In this document: positions 1-5,356 of the stretch, in pieces
How positions within the stretch are numbered: the stretch's first letter is position 1
How the letters are laid out: each line of letters begins with the position of its first letter
Origin: JAUXIQ01 sp030620925 [NCBI: Nitrospinota bacterium]
Lineage (GTDB): Bacteria > JAUXIQ01
Reading direction: 5' to 3'
Assembly: GCA_030620925.1 (NCBI GenBank)
Contig: JAUXIQ010000103.1
Location: 1 to 6,924 of the forward strand
DNA: 6,924 nt
The notes under the pieces: model-generated
Told to the model about the DNA's origin: nothing
What the model saw: the letters and a program-made list of their open reading frames with translations, nothing else
Database searches by the model: none
Program-made: the position numbers and the translations under genes

Positions 1-556
1 ATACCCTGAGGAAAAGGAACGCCTTTTCCCCGGCCGACTGCCGGTCCATCCAATATTTAATATGGCCTTCCAGGTCCAGGCATACTATGGACGGTCTTAT
101 CCCCGCCTCTTCCAGCAGGTTGATATACCCTTCCAGGGTGGTCTTTTCAGCCGCTGCTATCGCTCCTTCCAGGCCGCCGGAACGCCCGGCGGTGCGCAGA
201 CGGTAACCATAAATAACGCTTTCCAGGGGGATGGGAATATGTTTTTCCACCTCGAACCTGAGGATTTTCTCAGCGTCCTCGCGGGCGACTTCCGGGAGCT
301 GTAAGTATGTGGTGATGGCCTCCCGAGCGGAGATGGATAGAACGACGGTCTCCGTATTCAAGCGGTTCCGCAGCACGAAAGAGCTTATCTCATCGCTGTA
401 TCCCTTGTCTTCAAGCCAGGAAAACCCGTCGCCGCCGGGGAGGATGATCCTGTTGTATGCCCGGAGTATGTACAACCGGTAAGAGCGCTCCAGGTAGGAA
501 AGCGTCAGCGCTTCACGGTCCACGGCAACGATACATATGTTTTTCGGCTTGCCCAA
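1..556 (-). CDS. gspL: GspL, T2SS inner-membrane assembly platform protein (PilM-like cytoplasmic domain), partial at left edge
   Basis: GspL recruits the ATPase GspE to the inner membrane through an actin-like cytoplasmic domain. Only the first 185 codons are in the window; the frame is open to the left edge, so the transmembrane helix and periplasmic ferredoxin-like domain lie outside. The visible part resembles the GspL/PilM fold: a beta-rich start (KNICIVAVDRE), then VVLSISAREAITTYLQLPEV at about residues 71-90, then RFEVEKHIPIPLESVIYGYR at about 100-119. The last matches the PilM/GspL pattern of a fE-E--IP-ple-V stretch. NLLEEAGIRPSIV at about 146-158 follows, as in PilM. The likely start is TTG at 556-554: AAAGGAG sits 7 nt upstream, and the first in-frame ATG is only at residue 170. 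The next-best start is GTG at codon 12, which has no ribosome site. It lies 221 nt after gspK behind a promoter. A PilM protein cannot be fully excluded, but the T2SS context favours GspL. Confidence 0.85.
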   Translation of the reverse strand, partial: MGKPKNICIVAVDREALTLSYLERSYRLYILRAYNRIILPGGDGFSWLEDKGYSDEISSFVLRNRLNTETVVLSISAREAITTYLQLPEVAREDAEKILRFEVEKHIPIPLESVIYGYRLRTAGRSGGLEGAIAAAEKTTLEGYINLLEEAGIRPSIVCLDLEGHIKYWMDRQSAGEKAFLFLRV

Positions 557-563
557 AACAGCA

Positions 564-569
564 CTCCTT
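564..569 (-). promoter_or_regulatory. Ribosome binding site of gspL (supports TTG start)
   Basis: On the minus strand AAGGAG is followed by 7 nt and then TTG at 556. This is the only good Shine-Dalgarno match near the start of the gspL frame, and it decides the TTG start in the absence of any nearby in-frame ATG. Confidence 0.6.
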
Positions 570-652
570 TTGCTGTGCGGACTGTTGTGCTCCCATCCGC
601 CCGCAGGGCTCCTCGCAACTTTATGCGGGTAGAAGCATCTGTCTACGTAGGT

Positions 653-682
653 ATTATAGCGAATATAGGCCAGTTTTAGCAA
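653..682 (-). promoter_or_regulatory. Sigma-70-type promoter driving gspL
   Basis: Read on the minus strand, a perfect -10 box TATAAT (658-653) is preceded by 18 nt and a -35 box TTGCTA (682-677; 4 of 6 match TTGACA). Transcription would begin near position 646 and give a leader of about 90 nt before the gspL TTG. The 8-bp palindrome CTACGTAG (650-643) lies at the expected start point and could be a regulator site, though a short palindrome can occur by chance. The position in the only large gap of the K-L junction supports a real promoter. No experimental evidence is available. Confidence 0.55.
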
Positions 683-687
683 ACAGC

Positions 688-712
688 AACCGCCCGGCTT
701 GCAAGGCGGCTT
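688..712 (-). terminator. Possible weak terminator-like hairpin after gspK
   Basis: The minus strand has AAGCCGCC (712-705), a 10-nt loop and GGCGGTT (694-688), a stem of five GC pairs that extends past one bulged G. The following sequence GCTGTTTGCT is only partly U-rich and runs into the -35 box of the gspL promoter. It could end some gspK transcripts, but the U-tract is poor and the call is tentative. Confidence 0.25.
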
Positions 713-777
713 CACATCTACCGAACACCCCTGAAGAGGAATTCCCCCATGAAAACCCTCATCTCAGAACCGCTCTT

Positions 778-1779
778 TCAGGGCCGGTAAAAGTTATCGT
801 TCCAGCCGGTGATCCGTAGTACGTTCTGCCGCCCCCTTCCGCGCCGCAATACGTCCGCCCGGATGACTCTCTTTCCCTCCCCCATATCGTTGCTTCCGGT
901 GGCCTCTATGGTAAAGTAACTCGATTTCAGGGCGGGTCTGAACGTCCCCCTGGGGAACCTGTTCAGGAGCGCGGGTATGGAGCGATGGGGTCGGCCTGAA
1001 AGCAGGGTAACAAGTTTGGCATCATCGTATCCCAGGGCTCTGAGCACCTCCTCCGGCGCGGAATTGATGTTCACCCTGTTGGAGCCGGTGATACTGATGA
1101 AATTCACCAATCCTTTATATCCCCCTTCCTCGACGTCCTTATAAGGCGTTCCGTAAAATATTTCCGCGGTTACCCCCTTGATCAGCAACAACTCTTCAAC
1201 GGTGCTGAAACGTCCGTCCTTGGCGTGATAGGGGGGGGTCAGGCTCAAATAATAGCTGTCTTCCGCTCCGTTCAGGCGGTGGAGGTCGTCTTTGTCCACC
1301 CAATCCTGCATGGAATCTACTATGGTATCCCTCGTCTTTTTTTCCTTGATCCCCGTTTGCAGTAGTAGCTCATTCAGTATTGAGCTGTTTCTCACCGCCA
1401 CGTTGACGTTGATCCTCCCTTCCTTATCTATTACTCGATAACTGTAAGTGCCTTCTCCCAGGTGGGTTCTCCGCCCGGCGGCCATCTCACCCCCCATTCC
1501 AGGTGTTTCCATTATCCCCCCCGGCAACGGCTCGATCTTTGCGAAGACTACGTTCCCTTCGCCATCCAGGTAATTGAAATCGAAGTCGACGGACAATTCG
1601 GCCAACGCTCTCTCCACGCCGGCCCTGGCCAGATAGTAGAATTGCATGTCATCTTTAAAATTCCTGGTAATGTTAACCTCGGTGCGCATGGAATAAGCGA
1701 ACTCGGTCACTATGACCGTGAGGAGCGCCATTATCCACAATACCATCAGGAGAGCTATGCCCCGCTCATTTCTTTTCAT
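778..1779 (-). CDS. gspK: GspK, minor pseudopilin (tip) of the type II secretion system
   Basis: GspK is the large minor pseudopilin that forms a GspI-GspJ-GspK tip complex on the periplasmic pseudopilus. At 333 residues it has the usual family length. The type III leader is MKRNERG, with prepilin-peptidase cleavage after Gly7 and a mature start IALLMVLWIMALLTVIVTEF. Position +5 is Met rather than Glu, a known hallmark of GspK. Family blocks follow: QFYYLARAGVERALAEL (46-62), GRINVNV (121-127), QDWVDKDDLHRLNGAEDSYY (158-177), FSTVEELLLIKGVT (191-204) and NRVNINSAPEEVLRALG (234-250). The inserted alpha-helical, saposin-like domain is therefore present. The ATG overlaps the gspJ stop as ATGA (1779-1776), so translation is probably coupled. 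GGGGAG lies 10 nt upstream. The gene contains a run of eight C (plus-strand G, 1231-1238) in the codons for Thr-Pro-Pro but reads intact through it. Confidence 0.96.
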   Translation of the reverse strand: MKRNERGIALLMVLWIMALLTVIVTEFAYSMRTEVNITRNFKDDMQFYYLARAGVERALAELSVDFDFNYLDGEGNVVFAKIEPLPGGIMETPGMGGEMAAGRRTHLGEGTYSYRVIDKEGRINVNVAVRNSSILNELLLQTGIKEKKTRDTIVDSMQDWVDKDDLHRLNGAEDSYYLSLTPPYHAKDGRFSTVEELLLIKGVTAEIFYGTPYKDVEEGGYKGLVNFISITGSNRVNINSAPEEVLRALGYDDAKLVTLLSGRPHRSIPALLNRFPRGTFRPALKSSYFTIEATGSNDMGEGKRVIRADVLRRGRGRQNVLRITGWNDNFYRP

Positions 1780-2450
1780 CTGCTCGGCACTCCCCTGGAA
1801 GTGCCGCCTCTCACCGCTGCGGCGGAAGTGTTTATTATACGACCGGTATATATGGGTACGATTACAGGGGGCAGTTCTATCCTTTTATCCTCTTCGATGA
1901 CCGCGGTGAGAGTTATCTCCACCGCGCCCGGAAGCCCGCGAAATTCTTTAGAGTCCCAATTCTTAAACCATTCCTTGATATCACCCTTCTCATTATAGTA
2001 TCTGAACTCAATACTTTCCGCTCCGTCGAAAAGGGGGACCGCCTTCCCCCCCGTAACCGATTCGTCGAAGGGATAACCCTCCTCCATCACCAGCCGACCC
2101 TGGGAATCGATGTAATAGGAGACCCTGCGCACCCCGTAGATGTCTGAAAGAGGCCCAAGCCCCCCGGTGGTGGTGTGGAAGGTGACCTTGTCGTTTTCAC
2201 CGACGAAACTGGTGACCTTGTCGCTGTCTGCATGGAAGGCCGAGCGCATATCCTCCATGATCTGCTCGGTCATCATCCTCAGGTGCTGATATCCGTCCAC
2301 CCGCTGGTGCCCCTTCTCCCAGGAGCGTATTCCCAGCCTCAACACACCCACCATTATGCCTATGATCATGGCCCCGATGGTGAATGCTACAAGCAGCTCT
2401 AAAAGGGTGAACCCTTTGCTGGAGTTTTTCCTCCGTTCAACCTCAAGCAT
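1776..2450 (-). CDS. gspJ: GspJ, minor pseudopilin of the type II secretion system
   Basis: GspJ joins GspI and GspK in the tip complex that starts pseudopilus assembly in the inner membrane. The 224-residue length fits the family. The leader is MLEVERRKNSSKG, cleaved after Gly13, and the mature protein starts FTLLELLVAFTIGAMIIGI with Glu at +5. The helix continues into GIRSWEKG and a region with RMMTEQIMEDMRSAF, like the GspJ pattern around the D-R-A-- segment. Downstream blocks RRVSYYIDSQGRLVMEEG (about 108-125) and AESIEFRYYNEKGDIKEWF (about 144-162) match GspJ beta-sheet segments with the conserved W. A final segment with LPGAVEITLTAVI is typical of the C-terminal strand. AGGAGG (2467-2462) lies 11 nt before ATG, slightly far but strong. 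It starts 25 nt after gspI stops and overlaps gspK by 4 nt. The last 15 or so residues are Ser/Arg/Gly-rich and not conserved. Confidence 0.95.
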   Translation of the reverse strand: MLEVERRKNSSKGFTLLELLVAFTIGAMIIGIMVGVLRLGIRSWEKGHQRVDGYQHLRMMTEQIMEDMRSAFHADSDKVTSFVGENDKVTFHTTTGGLGPLSDIYGVRRVSYYIDSQGRLVMEEGYPFDESVTGGKAVPLFDGAESIEFRYYNEKGDIKEWFKNWDSKEFRGLPGAVEITLTAVIEEDKRIELPPVIVPIYTGRIINTSAAAVRGGTSRGVPSR

Positions 2451-2475
2451 GAAAGCGTCATCCTCCTGAAGGCCG

Positions 2476-2892
2476 CTAGGGATTCACCGCGGGGCTGGTT
2501 TTAAGCGTGCTCAGCTCCACATACTTCTGGCGCCCGAGCCCGGGCCATTTCACCCGTACTTTTAAAACGTGCGCCTGGACGTTTGCGTAGCGATCATCTT
2601 CCTCATCGCTCAACGGATGAGGCAAAACCTCCGTTTCCCAGGTATAGTCTGTTCCCTCGATCACCCCGCTCCCGGCCCCACCCTCCTGATTCTCATAAAA
2701 AACGGCTTCTTCCATTTTCTGTCGGGCGTAGAGGAGGGCCATGGTATACTCTTCTGAAACCTTGACCGAGCGAAGGCCCCCTGCAAACAGTTGCATCACC
2801 AGCACCAACCCCATGCCCAGGATGGCCAGGGCCACCATCACCTCAAGCAGCGTAAACCCCCGCCGATGTGTCTTAAAATCTTTCTTTCTCAA
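2476..2892 (-). CDS. gspI: GspI, minor pseudopilin of the type II secretion system (TTG start)
   Basis: GspI is a minor pseudopilin that nucleates the tip complex with GspJ and GspK. The 138-residue length is normal for the family. The leader is MRKKDFKTHRRG, cleaved after Gly12, and the mature N-terminus FTLLEVMVALAILGMGLVLV carries Glu at +5. The segment EYTMALLYARQKMEEAVFYE (about 48-67) fits the GspI pattern with A-LA--K-EE, and KVRVKWPG followed by VELSTLKT near the end matches the family's C-terminal strand. The start codon is TTG (2892-2890). An in-frame TAA lies only 6 nt upstream, and the next in-frame GTG/ATG codons are inside the hydrophobic helix, so TTG is forced if the leader is real. 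AGGTGAGG (2910-2903) lies 10 nt upstream. The first 20 nt overlap the end of gspH, which suggests translational coupling. Confidence 0.94.
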   Translation of the reverse strand: MRKKDFKTHRRGFTLLEVMVALAILGMGLVLVMQLFAGGLRSVKVSEEYTMALLYARQKMEEAVFYENQEGGAGSGVIEGTDYTWETEVLPHPLSDEEDDRYANVQAHVLKVRVKWPGLGRQKYVELSTLKTSPAVNP

Positions 2893-3496
2893 GGCTTTTT
2901 ATCCTCACCTTTCCCGTAATCGCATCCACATTAAGGTGATAACCGGTCTTTCCCCATTTTAAAATCAGTGACGACCCGCTGGAATTCCCTTTGGCGTAGA
3001 ACCTTATCTCCAGAAGGTCCTCCCGGCCGGAGGAGGAATAAGACTCTTCTTCCCTTTCCACTACAAGCCCCGGAGGCAGTTTTCCCCTCCGCAAACTGAT
3101 ACCCGGTGCAGACGATGCGCCCGTTCCCGCTTCCTTTCCCGCTCCGTTTCCGGCATAGCGTAAAACTTTTGAAGGGGCAAGGGTATAGACGCCCTTCCGG
3201 GTATCGATGATCACCTTATACGTTTCTTTTGTATGTACTGCCTGGCTTCTGGCATGGCGGAGAGCGGCGGCAAGCTCTCTGATGGCGGTCCGGTGGCGGA
3301 GGGTTTCCACGCTCTTCCTCACATCGGGAGCGATCAAGGCCAGGGCCAAACCCATGATGACCAGAACGACGACGAGTTCAAGAAAGGTAAATCCGCCCTG
3401 GGACGAAGAGCTGAGCGAACAGCTTCTCCTTCGGCCCAAAAGCGAAAGCATGGAGGGGTATTTCCCCTGGCTCTTTTTCCCCCGGTCCGAGATCAC
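2873..3496 (-). CDS. gspH: GspH, minor pseudopilin of the type II secretion system
   Basis: GspH is a minor pseudopilin thought to link the I-J-K tip to the GspG shaft. The cleavage motif is QGG|FTFLELVVVLVIMGLAL with Glu at +5, followed by AIRELAAALRHARSQAVHTK, the typical GspH helix. The C-terminal block IRFYAKGNSSGSSLIL and VDAITGKVRI matches the family's Gly/Ser turn and final strand. The start is uncertain. An ATG at 3541 would overlap gspG by 38 nt, lacks a Shine-Dalgarno site and gives a 50-residue leader. I chose GTG at 3496, 7 nt after the gspG stop, because GAGG (3505-3502) sits 5 nt before it; the leader is then 35 residues. ATG at 3451 would give a more usual 20-residue leader but has a poor ribosome site. 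A low-complexity insert rich in Gly, Ala and Ser (GNGAGKEAGTGASSAPG) interrupts the beta domain. Confidence 0.88.
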   Translation of the reverse strand: MISDRGKKSQGKYPSMLSLLGRRRSCSLSSSSQGGFTFLELVVVLVIMGLALALIAPDVRKSVETLRHRTAIRELAAALRHARSQAVHTKETYKVIIDTRKGVYTLAPSKVLRYAGNGAGKEAGTGASSAPGISLRRGKLPPGLVVEREEESYSSSGREDLLEIRFYAKGNSSGSSLILKWGKTGYHLNVDAITGKVRIKSLEKERF

Positions 3497-3501
3497 GGCC
3501 G

Positions 3502-3505
3502 CCTC
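3502..3505 (-). promoter_or_regulatory. Ribosome binding site favouring the GTG start of gspH
   Basis: GAGG overlaps the gspG stop codon TGA (3506-3504) and is 5 nt from GTG at 3496. This layout is typical of coupled genes and is the reason for preferring this start over the upstream ATG at 3541. Confidence 0.4.
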
Positions 3506-3902
3506 ATTCCCAGCTGTTGATGGGTTTGTCGCCTCCACCATTCGAGGTCAGCCGGTAGTCCTTGCCGCCGTCCTGAACCTCATACAGGTACTCTTCGCCC
3601 CAGGGGTCCAGGGGAATCTTGTTCTTCCTCAGGTAGGGACCATCCCATTTGTCTTGCGAAGATTGGACCAGCTCCTCCAACCTGTTGGGGTATCCCCCCA
3701 GGTCCAGGCGGTAGCTGTCAAGCGCGGTGGCGAACAGCTCTATCTGAGCCCGCGCCGTCGCTCTCTTGGATTTCTCCACCTTGCCGAAAAGGCGCGGCCC
3801 CACGAGGGACGCCAGCAGGCCGATGATTACTATCACCACCAGCAATTCTATGAGCGTGAACCCCCTCTGCCTGGATCCGGCTCTCGCATCTCCCATGCCC
3901 AT
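3504..3902 (-). CDS. gspG: GspG, major pseudopilin of the type II secretion system
   Basis: GspG polymerises into the periplasmic pseudopilus that acts as a piston for exoprotein export. The 132-residue precursor has the leader MGMGDARAGSRQRG, cut after Gly14, then FTLIELLVVIVIIGLLASLV with Glu at +5 (residue 19). Family landmarks follow: ARAQIELFATALDSYRLDLG (51-70), YPNRLEELV, WDGPYLRKNKIPLDPWGEEY (86-105) and DYRLTS (115-120). These WxGPYL and DPWG motifs separate GspG from the minor pseudopilins and from type IV pilins. The C-terminus SNGGGDKPINSWE is shorter than the usual loop, which normally reads roughly S-GADG--GG-g--aDI-sW and binds calcium. The first ATG (3902) is preferred over the second (3896), because GGAGG (3916-3912) is 9 nt from it. 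The 98-nt gap after gspF leaves room for separate expression of this abundant subunit. Confidence 0.97.
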   Translation of the reverse strand: MGMGDARAGSRQRGFTLIELLVVIVIIGLLASLVGPRLFGKVEKSKRATARAQIELFATALDSYRLDLGGYPNRLEELVQSSQDKWDGPYLRKNKIPLDPWGEEYLYEVQDGGKDYRLTSNGGGDKPINSWE

Positions 3903-3911
3903 ATCCGGGTA

Positions 3912-3916
3912 CCTCC
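3912..3916 (-). promoter_or_regulatory. Ribosome binding site of gspG
   Basis: GGAGG lies 9 nt before the first of two close in-frame ATG codons (3902 and 3896), which supports the first. A nearby CCTC (about 3921-3924) could pair with GAGG in a 4-bp hairpin around this site, too short to claim regulation. Confidence 0.6.
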
Positions 3917-4000
3917 ACTCGAGGAAAAATTTATACCGGAAAGACTGCTCAACCTCTCACAACAAACACTTTTAAGCTCAACTGCCATCCCGATGCGGAA

Positions 4001-5218
4001 TTAAAAAGGAATATCGTTTATGCTGAAAATGGCCAGAAGCATGGACAACACTATGAACCCCACTATGGCCCCCAGGATGAGTATCATGGTCGGCTCCATG
4101 AGTGCTATGAGCCTCTTAACGGTGGTTTGCACCTGCTTCTCATAGGTATCAGCAGCCTTGTACAGCATCATCTCCAGGTTGCCCGTCTCTTCACCGACAG
4201 ACACCATCCTGATGAACAGGGGAGGGAAAACGCCCGTCTTGTCCAGCGGCTCGGAGATTCCTCCTCCCTCCCTGAGCCTCTCGCTTGCTTCCCGAACCGC
4301 CCTGGCGAAAACCCGGTTACCGACCGAATCTCCGACCACCAGCAGGGATTGATAGAGAGGAATACCGTTGGCCAGCAGCGTCCCCAGTGTTCGGGCGAAG
4401 CGAGCGGTTTCATTGAGCAGAAAAAACTTCCCCAGCACCGGCAGCTTTATCTTGGTGCCGTCATACCAGACCGATCCCTGCTCCGTGTTCCGGTAAGCGC
4501 GTATGCTCAGAAGCACCGCCGTGATGCACAGGGCTATCAACCACCAATAATCCTTCACTCCCACGCTCAAAGTAATCAGCACCTGGGTAGAGGCGGGCAG
4601 TGCTCTTCCCTGCTCGGCGAAAATCTGGGCGAACCTGGGTATCACCATGGTGAGCAGTATGGCCACCGCCGCGCCGCCCACGGTGACCAGTATGATGGGG
4701 TAGAGCATGGCCGAAATTATATACTCCCTTACCTCCTGCGCATTTTCCATGTACCCCGCCAACCGCTCCACGACGTTCTCCAGGAAGCCCCCCGTCTCAC
4801 CGGCACGAACCATGTTCACGTAGGTGTTGGAAAACAGTCTGGGGTGCTGCGCCAGGCACTCGGAGAGGGAGCTTCCGCTCCTCAGCTCATTGAGAATTTC
4901 GCGGATAACTTCTCTCATTCGGGGATTTTCCGCCAGGTCTGAAAGGGTGTCCAGACTCCGCTCAAGCGGGAAACCGGCGCTCAGGAGGGTGGCCAGCTCA
5001 CGGGTGAAGGTGGTCACGTCCAGACTCTTGACCCTTTTGAAATAAACTCCGACCTCTGCGCCGGACTGGACGTCGAGGGCCGAGGGTGTCTCAACTTTTA
5101 TGGGATATAGACCAAGTGACTGGAGGCGGTTCACCACCACCTGCTCATCCCTGGCTTCCATGGTGCCGTCCACTATGCCGCCCTCTTTGTTGGCGGCTTT
5201 ATATGTGTAGTGTGCCAT
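4001..5218 (-). CDS. gspF: GspF, polytopic inner-membrane platform protein of the type II secretion system
   Basis: GspF is the inner-membrane core that couples GspE ATP hydrolysis to pseudopilin assembly. At 405 residues it has the family's standard length. The N-terminus MAHYTYKAANKEGGIVDGTM is the typical A-Y-Y-A-d--G----G opening. Two T2SF domains follow, about residues 71-194 and 273-396, with the duplicated signatures FTRELATLLSAGFPLERSLD and FARTLGTLLANGIPLYQSL, then VRAGETGGFLENVVERLA and VSVGEETGNLEMMLYKAAD. Three membrane helices are visible at about 172-195, 224-241 and 377-400. The last is preceded by KRLIALMEPTMILILGAIVG, the conserved E-P segment. Nothing is missing. The ribosome site is weak (GAAGAGA directly before ATG, AGGGG 12 nt away). 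The gene follows gspE after 138 nt, an unusually wide spacing for this operon. Confidence 0.97.
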   Translation of the reverse strand: MAHYTYKAANKEGGIVDGTMEARDEQVVVNRLQSLGLYPIKVETPSALDVQSGAEVGVYFKRVKSLDVTTFTRELATLLSAGFPLERSLDTLSDLAENPRMREVIREILNELRSGSSLSECLAQHPRLFSNTYVNMVRAGETGGFLENVVERLAGYMENAQEVREYIISAMLYPIILVTVGGAAVAILLTMVIPRFAQIFAEQGRALPASTQVLITLSVGVKDYWWLIALCITAVLLSIRAYRNTEQGSVWYDGTKIKLPVLGKFFLLNETARFARTLGTLLANGIPLYQSLLVVGDSVGNRVFARAVREASERLREGGGISEPLDKTGVFPPLFIRMVSVGEETGNLEMMLYKAADTYEKQVQTTVKRLIALMEPTMILILGAIVGFIVLSMLLAIFSINDIPF

Positions 5219-5308
5219 TCTCTTCGAACCCCTGTTTTAAGGGCATTCTTTATGTTAGACGAAGGAAGCGATGCCTCGAATATATCGCATTTCACCCCCC
5301 TGGAGGAT

Positions 5309-5321
5309 TTCCTGATAGGAA
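5309..5321 (-). other. Second small stem-loop in the gspE-gspF gap
   Basis: TTCCT-ATC-AGGAA forms a perfect 5-bp stem with a 3-nt loop on the minus strand, 3 nt after the larger stem-loop. It is too small to assign a role alone but adds to the structured appearance of this gap. Confidence 0.25.
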
Positions 5322-5324
5322 GGA

Positions 5325-5353
5325 CGCGAGGGGCGTATGGTCTTCCCCTCACG
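5325..5353 (-). other. Stem-loop directly after the gspE stop codon
   Basis: On the minus strand CGTGAGGGG (5353-5345), an 11-nt loop and CCCCTCGCG (5333-5325) pair over 9 bp with a single G-U wobble. The stem begins 3 nt after the gspE TGA. The following sequence TCCTTCCTATC is pyrimidine-rich but has no proper U-tract, so an efficient intrinsic terminator is unlikely. Partial termination, RNA processing or transcript stabilisation between gspE and the membrane and pseudopilin genes are the plausible roles. The rest of the 138-nt gap shows no convincing gene or promoter. Confidence 0.5.
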
Positions 5354-5356
5354 CTG

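Noticed and set aside
599-609. A small hairpin GCCC-TGC-GGGC in the gspL leader
   Set aside because: A 4-bp stem with a 3-nt loop is expected by chance in GC-rich DNA and has no link to the ribosome site 30 nt away.
731-790. A 13-codon plus-strand ORF (MKTLISEPLFQGR) with AGAGGAA upstream of its ATG
   Set aside because: It is very short and overlaps the end of gspK on the other strand, with no promoter or downstream gene to suggest a leader peptide.
3940-4000. A possible sigma-54 site (TGGCAG then TTGAGC) after gspF
   Set aside because: The spacing between the GG and GC elements does not fit the -24/-12 consensus.
3207-4004. A 265-codon plus-strand open frame, and the similar 271-codon one at 4127-4942
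   Set aside because: Both lie antisense to gspG/gspH and gspF. They have no domain signature, and their length is explained by codon bias in the real genes.
5270-5300. An 11-codon minus-strand ORF (MRYIRGIASFV) preceded by GGGGGTG in the E-F gap
   Set aside because: Spacing to the purine stretch is only about 2 nt and there is no regulatory amino-acid run, so a leader peptide is not supported.
5180-5356. A roughly 59-codon minus-strand frame beginning with GTG just after gspE and running into gspF
   Set aside because: It overlaps the gspF start in another frame, contains the stem-loop, and its sequence (Arg/Pro-rich, no pattern) looks non-coding.
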